A model generated the notes under the pieces. It was not told the DNA's origin. It saw nothing but the letters and a program-made list of their open reading frames with translations, and ran no database searches. Position numbers and translations under genes: made by a program. This document shows, in pieces, positions 53,209-61,447 of a stretch of DNA of 64,000 nt. Source of the DNA: Parvibaculum sp041688015 (GTDB taxonomy: Bacteria; Pseudomonadota; Alphaproteobacteria; Parvibaculales; Parvibaculaceae); contig JBDNIY010000012.1 in the NCBI GenBank assembly GCA_041688015.1, positions 248,001 through 312,000 on the forward strand. The letters are read 5' to 3'. The stretch's first letter is position 1, and each line of letters begins with the position of its first letter.

Positions 53209-54048
53209 ATGATCTGTCTGCCCGCAAATCGCGCGAAATATCTGGCCATAGCGTTTTTGACAGGGGTGTTGCTCGTCCCGCTGAGTGCCCATGCCGATGC
53301 CCCTGGCCTTCCGGGTACCAGTAATCCTGCTGCGCGTGGCCTCGCCATCGCCAGGGAAAATGACGCCCGCGACAAGGGCTGGGGTGATGCACGCGCCGAC
53401 ATGAAAATGATTTTGACCAACGCGTCAGGCGAAACCAGCGAGCGCGAATTGCAATTCATGATGCTCGAAAATGCCGACCCCAATAATGGCAACTGGAGCC
53501 TGATGACCTTCGACCGGCCGCGTGACATCGAAGGCACGGCACTGCTAACCTATTCACACATCAAGGACGCCGACGACCAATGGCTCTATCTGCCGACGGT
53601 GAAGCGGGTCAAACGTATCTCGTCTACCAATAAGGCTGGTCCCTTCGTCGGCAGCGAATTCGCCTTTGAAGATTTCTCAACCCAGCAAGTCGGCAAATTT
53701 GCCTACACTTGGCTGCGCGATGAGCCTTGCGATGACCACACCTGCCATGTCATTGAACGCAAGCCGCTCTATGAAGCATCTGGCTATACACGCGAACTCG
53801 TCTGGGTGGACACAACAGATTATCAGTTCCGCAAGATCGATTATTACGACCGTAAAAACGCCCTGCTTAAGACTCTGAGCCTGAAGGGATACACACTTTA
53901 CGAAAAAAAATTCTGGCGGCCACTAGAACTCGACATGGTGAACCACGAAAATAGAAAATCAACGAAATTGATCTGGACCGCTTATAAATTCCACACTGGT
54001 CTGACTAAGGACGATTTTACCACAGCAAGCCTTGAGCGCGCACGCTAA
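53209..54048 (+). CDS. LolA-like outer-membrane lipoprotein-sorting protein
   Basis: A 279-residue periplasmic protein. ATG 53209 was chosen for GGAGGTGGGG upstream and a clean signal peptide (F-L-T-G-V-L-L-V-P-L-S-A-H-A, cleavage near 26). The mature part matches the outer-membrane lipoprotein-sorting family (PF17131): W-S-L-M-T-F-D-R-P-R-D-I-E-G near 115, W-L-Y-L-P-T-V-K-R-V near 150, and Y-E-K-K-F-W-R-P-L. Such LolA-like folds carry lipids between membranes. It precedes the barrel gene by 74 bases. Confidence 0.87.
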   Translation: MICLPANRAKYLAIAFLTGVLLVPLSAHADAPGLPGTSNPAARGLAIARENDARDKGWGDARADMKMILTNASGETSERELQFMMLENADPNNGNWSLMTFDRPRDIEGTALLTYSHIKDADDQWLYLPTVKRVKRISSTNKAGPFVGSEFAFEDFSTQQVGKFAYTWLRDEPCDDHTCHVIERKPLYEASGYTRELVWVDTTDYQFRKIDYYDRKNALLKTLSLKGYTLYEKKFWRPLELDMVNHENRKSTKLIWTAYKFHTGLTKDDFTTASLERAR

Positions 54049-54122
54049 CCAAGCCTCACGGTAGGGAGGGGTTAACAAACTACCACTAGTCTGGTTATTT
54101 CCGTTGTTGGTCAGGTTTCGTT

Positions 54123-55346
54123 GTGACGTTTTTGCGTTTTACATTGGGCAAGGGGGCAGTCTTAGCAGCCCTCTTGATTTTGGCTCTGCCGGGCATCGCT
54201 CAGGCAGATGACCTTGGCTTGCGCGGCTCCATCGTGCCTGAATTTCGCGTCTTCTCACAAAGCGCCAGCAATGCGCGCCAAACCAACAGCAATCTCTCGG
54301 TGTCGGTGGAAGCCACCGCCAAATATTTCTTTGGCGCCCATGAGAAACAGTCTCTGGTGCTGACACCCTTTGTCCGCTTTGATCAGCACGATCATCGTCG
54401 CACGCATTGGGACCTGCGCGAGGCACGCTATGGTCTTGTCATGGACAAATGGGAAATGCGGCTTGGTTTTGATAAGGTTTTCTGGGGCGTCACGGAAGCT
54501 GTCCATTTGGTCGATATCGTCAATCAAGTTGATGCCATCGAAGACCCCGTCAAACAGGAAGTGCGTCTGGGCCAACCCATGCTCCGGCTGCGCACAACGC
54601 AAGATTTTGGCACGTTCGATGTCTTCTTGCTGCCCTATTTCCGCACCCGCACCTACCCTAGCGCTGATGGTCGCCCCGCAACGGACATCCCGGTGGACAC
54701 CGATCTAGCGCGCTATGAAAGCAGCCGCAAAACCCGTCACCTTGATGTCGCGGCGCGCTACTCAAACACATTTGACGACGTGGACCTTGGCCTGTCCTAT
54801 TTTCAAGGCACAGGCCGCGACCCCATTTTGCAACCCGCCCTGAGCAAGGATGGCGATCTTGTGCTCGCCCCCTTCTACCCACAAATCAGGCAGGCCTCAT
54901 TCGACGTGCAAGCCACCAAAGGCGCGTGGCTCTATAAGGCCGAAGGCTATTGGCGCAGCGAATTGGGCAGGCAATACGAAGCGGTAACCGGCGGCATCGA
55001 ATATACATTTTATGGAATCGCCGGCAGCGACGGTGATCTCGGCGTCGTCGCTGAATATGCACTCGACAGCCGCGGCATGGTCACGCGCGCGCCTTACGAA
55101 AATGATGGATTTCTGGCGCTGCGCTGGACCGCCAATGATGCGGCCTCCACAAGTCTGCTGGCGGGCGTTGTCGTCGATGCCAACACAGGCGCACGCGGTT
55201 TCCGCTTCAAGGGCGAGCGTCGTCTAAGCGACAACTATCATCTCTCCATCGAAGCCTATGCCTTCGGTGATGTACCGCAATCAGATCCCATTTATAGCAT
55301 CGCCGATGATGACTATTTGCAGGTCCGTCTCGCGCGCTATTTCTGA
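54123..55346 (+). CDS. Predicted outer-membrane beta-barrel protein (DUF1302-like)
   Basis: A 407-residue protein with GTG start and signal peptide (L-A-A-L-L-I-L-A-L-P-G-I-A-Q-A, cleavage near 28). The mature part alternates short polar and hydrophobic strands and ends in R-L-A-R-Y-F, the C-terminal Phe that outer-membrane barrels use for insertion. It resembles the DUF1302-like barrels seen with MMPL/DUF1329 genes. It would be the outer-membrane exit or entry point of the locus. Its 3' end converges on the HAE1 pump gene with 4 bases between. Confidence 0.75.
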   Translation: MTFLRFTLGKGAVLAALLILALPGIAQADDLGLRGSIVPEFRVFSQSASNARQTNSNLSVSVEATAKYFFGAHEKQSLVLTPFVRFDQHDHRRTHWDLREARYGLVMDKWEMRLGFDKVFWGVTEAVHLVDIVNQVDAIEDPVKQEVRLGQPMLRLRTTQDFGTFDVFLLPYFRTRTYPSADGRPATDIPVDTDLARYESSRKTRHLDVAARYSNTFDDVDLGLSYFQGTGRDPILQPALSKDGDLVLAPFYPQIRQASFDVQATKGAWLYKAEGYWRSELGRQYEAVTGGIEYTFYGIAGSDGDLGVVAEYALDSRGMVTRAPYENDGFLALRWTANDAASTSLLAGVVVDANTGARGFRFKGERRLSDNYHLSIEAYAFGDVPQSDPIYSIADDDYLQVRLARYF

Positions 55347-55350
55347 TCGA

Positions 55351-58300
55351 TCAGTCCGCTGCAACGGAGGCTGCCACCGCCGCTGCGCGTTTGTCTTGCC
55401 AAGTCTTGATGATCACATAGACCGTCGGCACCACAAAAAGCGTCAGCAATGTGCCAAAGCTCATGCCGCCGACGATTACCCAACCAATGGCCTTACGGCT
55501 TTCAGCGCCCGCGCCCGAACTCAACGCCAAAGGTGCGGCACCAAGCACCATCGCACCCGTCGTCATCAGGATTGGACGCAAGCGCAACGCCGCCGCCTCC
55601 ATGGTCGCATCATGGATATTGCGCCCCTGTTCGCGCAACTGATTGGAAAACTCAACGATGAGAATGCCGTGCTTGGTGATCAAACCAACCAGCGTGATCA
55701 GGCCGACCTGACTGTAGATATTCATCGTCGTGCCAGTGATAAACAACAAGGCCAGCGCGCCTGCAATAGAAAGCGGCACACTGATCATAATGATCAGCGG
55801 ATCAATGAAACTTTCAAACTGGGCAGACAAAACAAGATAGATGAACAAGATGGCCAGTACGAAAGTTGCGGCCAGCGTGCCTGACGACTTCGTGAATTCA
55901 CGCATTTCCCCGTCAAGGTCTGTCTTGATCGACTTCGGCAAGACCTCTGCCGCGACACCTTGCATGAACTTAAGCGCTTCACCCATCGAATAGCCGGGCG
56001 CGAGATTGGCCGTGATGGTCGCAGAACGGAACTGATTAAAATGATTGAGCGAGTCCGGTGCAATGGTTTCCTTCACTTCAACAAGATTGGAAAGCTGCAC
56101 CATCTTGCCCGAGCTTGAGCGCACATAGATATCCGAAATGTCGCTCGGCGTGCGTCGATCATCGTCACCGACCTGAATGATTGCGTCGAACTGTTTGCCC
56201 TTTTGCTCAAAGCGCGTGACCTTGCGGCCACCCAAAAAGGTTTCGAGCGTGCGGCCGACGGTTGACACGTCAATGCCTGCGTCGATTACTTTGTCGCGGT
56301 TCACCTGAATGTCGATCTGTGGTTTATCGAGATGGAGATCGGTATCAGGAAAGACAAAGCCTGGATTTTTTCGCACTCTGTCCATGAACAGATCGACATA
56401 TTTTTCAAGCTCGTCATAGCTCCCCGATGTCTGAATGACGAACTGTACGGGTTGAGACCGAGAACTTTGCCCAAGCGACGGCGGATTAATGGCAAAAGCC
56501 AGAACGCCGGGAATTTTCGACAGCTTGTGGTTCACTTCCTCAACGATTTGCCTTTGCGTGCGCGACCGTTCACTCCAAGGGTCGAGCAAAGAAAACGAAA
56601 TAAGATTTGTAATCTGCGGAAATCCCGCCACGACGAGATAACCTTGCACCTCAGGAACCGCCGCAATCACCTTCTCGATCTCGCGCGTATAGCGCTGCGT
56701 ATATTGAAGCGTCGCCCCTTCGGGCGCACGACCGGCAATCAACAAGAAGCCGCGATCTTCCAGCGGCGCCAATTCCTGATTGAGAATATTGTAGAGGCCG
56801 ATGCACGACAGCGCCACGCAAAGCGCCGAGATAACGACTGCGCGACGATGCTCCAGCACACGGCCAAGCATGCGGTTGTAGCCCGCATCAAGCTGGTCGA
56901 GCTTTGCGCCCATGAAACGCTCAAACCGACCCGATGACGGCTTATGCGCCAAAAGACGCGAACACAGCATCGGCGTCAATGTCAGCGCCATGAAGCCCGA
57001 GACCAGAACAGCGGAGGCCAGCGTCAACGCAAATTCAAGAAAGAGCTTGCCCGTGCGACCGGTTGCAAAGGCAACCGGCGTATAGACCGCCACCAGCGTC
57101 AAGGTCATCGAAATAACCGCAAAGGTGATTTCCTTTGACCCTTTAATCGCCCCCTCAACGGGCGTCAGGCCATCTTCGATGTGCCGATAGATGTTTTCGA
57201 GCACAACGATGGCGTCATCCACCACAAGACCGATGGCCAGCACCATCGATAAGAGCGTCAGCGTGTTGATGGAAAAACCCAGCGCAAACATCAGCCCGAA
57301 CGTGCCAATGAGCGAGACGGGGATCGTGACCACCGGAATAAACGAGGCGCGAAACGTGCGCAGGAAGAAGAAGATGACGAGAACGACAAGCACAGTGGCT
57401 TCAGCAATGGTCTCGTAAACTGATTTGATGGATTCCTCGATAAAGACCGAACTATCAAAACCGATATGCGCGCTCATGCCTGCTGGCAGATTGGGTGCCA
57501 TCTCGGCCATCGCCGCCCGAACGGCCTTCGATACTTCCAGAGGATTAGCGGTTGCCTGTTTGACGATACCGATGGAAATGGACGGTATGCCATTATAGGT
57601 CGCCCCGCGACGCTTCTCTGCCGCAGCGATTTCAACCTTGGCAACATCACGCAGATGAACCTGATAGCCGCCCGCTTGTTTTACGATGATATTGCCAAAT
57701 TCTTCGGGCGTGGCCAGCGCTGTTTTGGCCAGAACGGTGAACTCGCGATCGTTACTTTCAATCCGACCTGAGGGAATTTCGGCGTTCTGCTGACGGACAG
57801 CGTTTTCGACATCCTGCGCGGTGAGATTATAGGCAGCCAGACGCGCACGATCAAGCCAGATGCGCATGGCATAAAGCCGCTCACCGAAGATGACCACCTG
57901 CGCCACGCCGGGCTGGTTCTGCATCTGGTTTTTCACCACCCGATCAAGATAATCCGTGATGTCGAGTTCCGACATCCGGTCCGACAGATAGGCGATGAAC
58001 ATGATCGGTTGTGCGTCCGCCTCGACCTTGGCGATGATGGGTTCGTCAATTTCGTCAGGCAAATGACCCCGCACCCGACCAACTCGGTCGCGGATGTCGT
58101 TGGCAGCAACATTGGGATCCGTTTCAAGCGTAAACCGCGCCGTCACCTGGCTCTGCTCAGGCCGGCTGGCCGACGACAAAATCTCGATGCCTTCGATACC
58201 CGCAATCGACTCTTCGAGCGGCTGTGTCACTTCGCGTTCAATAACAGAAGCGCTCGCCCCTCGGTAGTTTGTCGTGATCGTCACAACCGGCTCATCAATG

Positions 58301-58431
58301 GCGGGGTATTCGCGCACCGTCAGGCGCTCATAAGACACCGCACCGATCAGAATGAGGATCAGCGCAACAACGCTGGCAAAGACCGGACGACGAATAAAGA
58401 GTTCGGAGAGATGCATGGACCCTCTCCTCAA
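55351..58431 (-). CDS. RND multidrug efflux pump, HAE1 (AcrB-like) subunit
   Basis: A 1026-residue inner-membrane pump with 12 helices and two large periplasmic loops, as in AcrB/MexB. Signature parts are I-T-T-N-Y-R-G-A-S-A near 52, the proton-relay G-L-V-V-D-D-A-I-V-V-L-E-N in TM4 near 405, and G-L-I-T-K-H-G-I-L in TM10/11. It uses the proton gradient to export drugs or other compounds. It follows its adaptor gene with a 4-base overlap. No outer-membrane factor (TolC) lies in the window. Confidence 0.94.
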   Translation of the reverse strand: MRRGSMHLSELFIRRPVFASVVALILILIGAVSYERLTVREYPAIDEPVVTITTNYRGASASVIEREVTQPLEESIAGIEGIEILSSASRPEQSQVTARFTLETDPNVAANDIRDRVGRVRGHLPDEIDEPIIAKVEADAQPIMFIAYLSDRMSELDITDYLDRVVKNQMQNQPGVAQVVIFGERLYAMRIWLDRARLAAYNLTAQDVENAVRQQNAEIPSGRIESNDREFTVLAKTALATPEEFGNIIVKQAGGYQVHLRDVAKVEIAAAEKRRGATYNGIPSISIGIVKQATANPLEVSKAVRAAMAEMAPNLPAGMSAHIGFDSSVFIEESIKSVYETIAEATVLVVLVIFFFLRTFRASFIPVVTIPVSLIGTFGLMFALGFSINTLTLLSMVLAIGLVVDDAIVVLENIYRHIEDGLTPVEGAIKGSKEITFAVISMTLTLVAVYTPVAFATGRTGKLFLEFALTLASAVLVSGFMALTLTPMLCSRLLAHKPSSGRFERFMGAKLDQLDAGYNRMLGRVLEHRRAVVISALCVALSCIGLYNILNQELAPLEDRGFLLIAGRAPEGATLQYTQRYTREIEKVIAAVPEVQGYLVVAGFPQITNLISFSLLDPWSERSRTQRQIVEEVNHKLSKIPGVLAFAINPPSLGQSSRSQPVQFVIQTSGSYDELEKYVDLFMDRVRKNPGFVFPDTDLHLDKPQIDIQVNRDKVIDAGIDVSTVGRTLETFLGGRKVTRFEQKGKQFDAIIQVGDDDRRTPSDISDIYVRSSSGKMVQLSNLVEVKETIAPDSLNHFNQFRSATITANLAPGYSMGEALKFMQGVAAEVLPKSIKTDLDGEMREFTKSSGTLAATFVLAILFIYLVLSAQFESFIDPLIIMISVPLSIAGALALLFITGTTMNIYSQVGLITLVGLITKHGILIVEFSNQLREQGRNIHDATMEAAALRLRPILMTTGAMVLGAAPLALSSGAGAESRKAIGWVIVGGMSFGTLLTLFVVPTVYVIIKTWQDKRAAAVAASVAAD

Positions 58432-59546
58432 TGCGCGGATGCGTCAGTGGATTGCTCATCCGACGCATCCGTGCTGTTGATGGCGCGCGGCACGACCGGA
58501 TCGCCCGATCTGATCTTCAATTGGCCTGCAGTCACGACCATATCGCCGTCTTTGATACCCGACAGCACTTCAACTGCGCCTGCCATGCGTTCGCCGATTT
58601 GGATAATGCGCAATGCCGCGACTTTGCCTTTGTCGGCCTGATCGGTCACGACAAAGACCGCCTTCTCGCCTGTTGCTTGTGGCACCAGAACGCTTTCGGG
58701 CAAGACAATCGAGTGGCGCGTTGCCGTCACGATGCTGACACGACCGAACAGACCTGGACGCAGCTTCTCATCCTCATTGGTGATCGCCGCCCGCACGCTA
58801 ATAGCGCGCCCCGAGATATCGATAACGGGATCGATGGCCGTGATCGTTCCAGTGAAAGCCTGCCCAGGCAGCGCATCAAATGTGACTTGGACGCTCTGTC
58901 CTTTTGATATCTGGGTCAGGAACACTTCCGACACGCGAAAATCAATCCGCAGATGATCGACGTCAGCCAATGTTGCAATCGGATCGCCCGCCTTGAGATA
59001 TTGTCCAAGGCTCACTTGACGCAAACCAACGATACCGGCAAACGGCGCTGAAATATGCGCCTTGTCGAGGTCCGCTTTGGCCGCCGCATTGTCCGCTTCG
59101 GCAGAACGCATATCGTTCAGTGCTTCGTCCAATGCGCGTTCGGTCCCTGAGCCCTGCTTGCGCAAGCGCTGAGCACGATCAAAATTGGCGCGCGTCAAGG
59201 TAAGGCGCGCCTGAGTTTGCATCAAGCGGGCGTTCAACGATCCTGAATCGATGGAAATAATCTGGTCGCCCTGGTTGAGGCGTTGACCATCAGTGAAATC
59301 GATACTCGTCACGATGCCATTGATTTCCGGGCTGACGACAATCGACTGGTCGGCATCAAGCGTCCCAACAGCGGCCACCTTCACCTCAACATCGCGTGAG
59401 GTGGCAATGGTTGTTTCAACAACCGTTGGCGGTGGCGGCCCCATATCGTGCTCGCCCATCCGGTGCCAGACAAACACACCAATAATAAGCAAGGCACCTA
59501 GCACCAACCCCGCGCCGATCACGCGAGAATCGCTTAATTTCGCCAT
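58428..59546 (-). CDS. RND efflux periplasmic adaptor subunit
   Basis: A 372-residue membrane-fusion protein. ATG 59546 puts the N-terminal membrane anchor (I-G-A-G-L-V-L-G-A-L-L-I-I-G-V-F-V-W) at the start; the longer frame is unsupported. Lipoyl/barrel parts read V-A-A-V-G-T-L-D-A-D near 60 and S-A-P-F-A-G-I-V-G-L-R near 165, with a coiled hairpin between (100-150). It links the HAE1 pump to an outer-membrane channel. First gene of the pump operon. Confidence 0.92.
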   Translation of the reverse strand: MAKLSDSRVIGAGLVLGALLIIGVFVWHRMGEHDMGPPPPTVVETTIATSRDVEVKVAAVGTLDADQSIVVSPEINGIVTSIDFTDGQRLNQGDQIISIDSGSLNARLMQTQARLTLTRANFDRAQRLRKQGSGTERALDEALNDMRSAEADNAAAKADLDKAHISAPFAGIVGLRQVSLGQYLKAGDPIATLADVDHLRIDFRVSEVFLTQISKGQSVQVTFDALPGQAFTGTITAIDPVIDISGRAISVRAAITNEDEKLRPGLFGRVSIVTATRHSIVLPESVLVPQATGEKAVFVVTDQADKGKVAALRIIQIGERMAGAVEVLSGIKDGDMVVTAGQLKIRSGDPVVPRAINSTDASDEQSTDASAH

Positions 59547-59969
59547 AAATCCAGATGAGACGGCTTGCACCGCACCAACCCCTCTAACGCCACCCACCGG
59601 TCCGCAATGCAGCCGGACGACACGGTACAATCCGCTTATTATGCTCACGCAGTTGCTCGAGATAATCTCAGCACAACGGCCGAACCCCACTCACAACGAC
59701 GACGCCTGCCACTATAGCCACAGTGGCAGTCATACCCATCAAATAAGGGAGTTTGCCCCTGAGTAAAATGGCAATTTGTATGCATTCGCATAAGCCGCTA
59801 AGCCAATCGCTCATAAGCGCATTGACCGCGCAACCAATCGCATCGTTTAAACCTCATGTTATATTGTGCCATGCCAGCCTGCCTGTGAGCGGATCGAACG
59901 CGTTGACACGACATACCTCACACAATTATTCCTCTCTCAAACCCATAGACAGGCCGAAAGAATAACTGC
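59547..59969. promoter_or_regulatory. Divergent promoter region between the RND adaptor and the PAP2 gene
   Basis: A gap of 423 bases with no convincing gene; one small plus-strand open frame (59753-59965) lacks coding features and a ribosome site. At 59707-59728 a TGCCACT/AGTGGCA inverted repeat (7-bp arms, 8-base spacer) lies about 160 bases upstream of the adaptor start, the kind of site TetR-family repressors use. No regulator gene is adjacent. Confidence 0.4.
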
Positions 59970-60578
59970 GTGCCAGACGTTCCATTCCTCTATTTGCTGA
60001 CAAGTTTCGGCGATCAAAGTCTGATCCTGCCGTTCGCGGGCGCCGTATGCGTCACCCTTTGGTTAGGTGGCGCAAAGCGTGAATCCCGGATATGGGTTTT
60101 AGCGATTGGCACCGCCTTGGCGACGACGTTGGCGCTGAAACTCTGTTTCCTGCCCTGCGGCCACCTGATCCCTCAATGGCAATTGCGCAGCCCCAGCGGT
60201 CATGCAGCGGCTGCCTTTGCGGCATATGGTGGCTTTGCTGTGTTGGAATCTCGTCTGCGGACGGTGCGTTGGCAGCGCGTTTTGATCCTTGGCAGCGGAT
60301 TGACCTTCGCCGCCTTCGTCGCAGGCTCCCGCGTGGCTCTTCACGCCCATACACTTCCGGAGGTTTTGCTGGGGAGTGCCGTCGGATTGACCGCCCCCCT
60401 CATCTTGCTCTGGAAGATTAAGGCGTTCAGTCGTGGTGCTGTTGCCAAGCCACTCCTGTTGGCCCTACTCCTGCCAATGATTTTGCTGATCGCCTTTCAC
60501 GGCGAAACGCTGCCTGTCGAGGGGCTCATCGCAAGCGTTGCTCTGTCAGTGGCACAAACGCTAGGCATTTGCGCCTAA
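59970..60578 (+). CDS. PAP2-family membrane phosphatase (small)
   Basis: A 202-residue membrane protein with five or six helices; GTG start at 59970. The phosphatase motifs are R-S-P-S-G-H-A-A-A-A near residue 73 and G-S-R-V-A-L-H-A-H-T-L-P-E near 118, the second and third PAP2 motifs with the catalytic His. The first motif (K-x6-RP) is not obvious. It would dephosphorylate a lipid phosphate at the outer leaflet. Followed by the convergent tRNA-Val gene. Confidence 0.82.
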   Translation: MPDVPFLYLLTSFGDQSLILPFAGAVCVTLWLGGAKRESRIWVLAIGTALATTLALKLCFLPCGHLIPQWQLRSPSGHAAAAFAAYGGFAVLESRLRTVRWQRVLILGSGLTFAAFVAGSRVALHAHTLPEVLLGSAVGLTAPLILLWKIKAFSRGAVAKPLLLALLLPMILLIAFHGETLPVEGLIASVALSVAQTLGICA

Positions 60579-60595
60579 TTTAGGTAAAGTGGCAA

Positions 60596-60670
60596 TGGTG
60601 GGCGTGACAGGGATTGAACCTGTGACCCCCTCGATGTCAACGAGGTGCTCTCCCGCTGAGCTACACGCCC
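60596..60670 (-). tRNA. tRNA-Val (anticodon GAC)
   Basis: The minus strand folds as a full cloverleaf: acceptor GGGCGTG/CACGCCC, D-arm with AGCTCAGCGGGAGAGC, anticodon stem CCTCG/CGAGG around loop TTGACAT (anticodon GAC), and T-arm with GGTTCAATCC. Discriminator A is followed by encoded CCA. Confidence 0.95.
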
Positions 60671-60785
60671 ATTGCCATGCGGATGTCGGGAACGCGTCCC
60701 CGACTGGAGAAAGACCGTATAACGGGGTTGTTTCGTAAAGACAAGACAGAAGAAAGCGCTTTGGAGCGGCCCCAGTGACGCTGTG

Positions 60786-61145
60786 TCAGGCTGCCATCAG
60801 GCGGTCAACCTCAGCGACGAGATCGCGCAGATGAAAGGGCTTGGACAGCACCTTTGCATCCTTGGGCGTCTCGCTTTCAGGATTAAGGGCGACAGCGGCA
60901 AATCCGGTGATGAACATGATCTTCATCGTCGGATCGAGTTCCGCACCTCTGCGCGCCAGCTCAATGCCATCCATCTCAGGCATCACGATATCGGTCAGAA
61001 GAATGTCGAAGATATCGCCTTTGAGTTGCGTATGAGCCAACTCACCACTCCCGAAAGACATAACGTCGTGCCCCGCGTTCTCGAGAGCTTTGGCCAAAAA
61101 CCGACGCATTGAATCGTCGTCTTCAGCTAGTAAAATGCGCGCCAT
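60786..61145 (-). CDS. cpdR: CpdR single-domain response regulator
   Basis: A 119-residue receiver domain; ATG 61145 is chosen over 61151. Acidic pocket E-D-D-D near 8-11, phosphate-accepting Asp in L-L-T-D-I-V-M-P-E-M-D-G near 51, and K in V-L-S-K-P-F near 101. The block I-M-F-I-T-G-F-A-A-V-A-L-N-P is the CpdR signature. CpdR controls ClpXP-dependent turnover of cell-cycle proteins and is switched off by the CckA-ChpT phosphorelay. It diverges from the N-formylglutamate amidohydrolase gene, an arrangement I recall as common in Rhizobiales. Confidence 0.93.
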   Translation of the reverse strand: MARILLAEDDDSMRRFLAKALENAGHDVMSFGSGELAHTQLKGDIFDILLTDIVMPEMDGIELARRGAELDPTMKIMFITGFAAVALNPESETPKDAKVLSKPFHLRDLVAEVDRLMAA

Positions 61146-61221
61146 TGGCAAGCCTGTTTATGGAAGTCCACCCTAATTTCGGTGCCACCCAGCGACCGAA
61201 ATGCCCATGGCCAACCTAAAT

Positions 61222-61236
61222 TTAATTGGTAAATAA
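61222..61236 (-). promoter_or_regulatory. CtrA-like box upstream of cpdR
   Basis: On the minus strand TTAT-N7-TTAA matches the CtrA full site at 7 of 8 fixed bases, 77 bases before the cpdR start. Inferred from sequence only. Confidence 0.4.
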
Positions 61237-61253
61237 GACGTGAAAACCCGTTA

Positions 61254-61284
61254 ACTTTGACCAACCCCATTCACTTTGACCAAC
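61254..61284. repeat. Direct repeat in the cpdR/amidohydrolase promoter region
   Basis: ACTTTGACCAAC occurs at 61254-61265 and again at 61273-61284, 19 bases apart, near two helical turns. It lies in the 302-base divergent region between cpdR and the amidohydrolase gene. May be an operator; no known binding protein is implied. Confidence 0.45.
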
Positions 61285-61447
61285 TATGGCACTTAAGCCA
61301 CGCCATCCCTATCTCATATCGGTGCCCTATCAGCTCTTGTCGCTCGAACCGGAGGGCCGTGTTAGGCTTTCAAATGAGCCCACCTCCCCTTGATGTTAGG
61401 CTCACCCTCATTGCAAAACGCGACAATCTGGCGGAAAATCACACTCG

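Noticed and set aside
59753..59965. Small plus-strand open frame upstream of the PAP2 gene
   Set aside because: Seventy codons with no ribosome site, no family pattern and a mixed composition; more likely promoter DNA.
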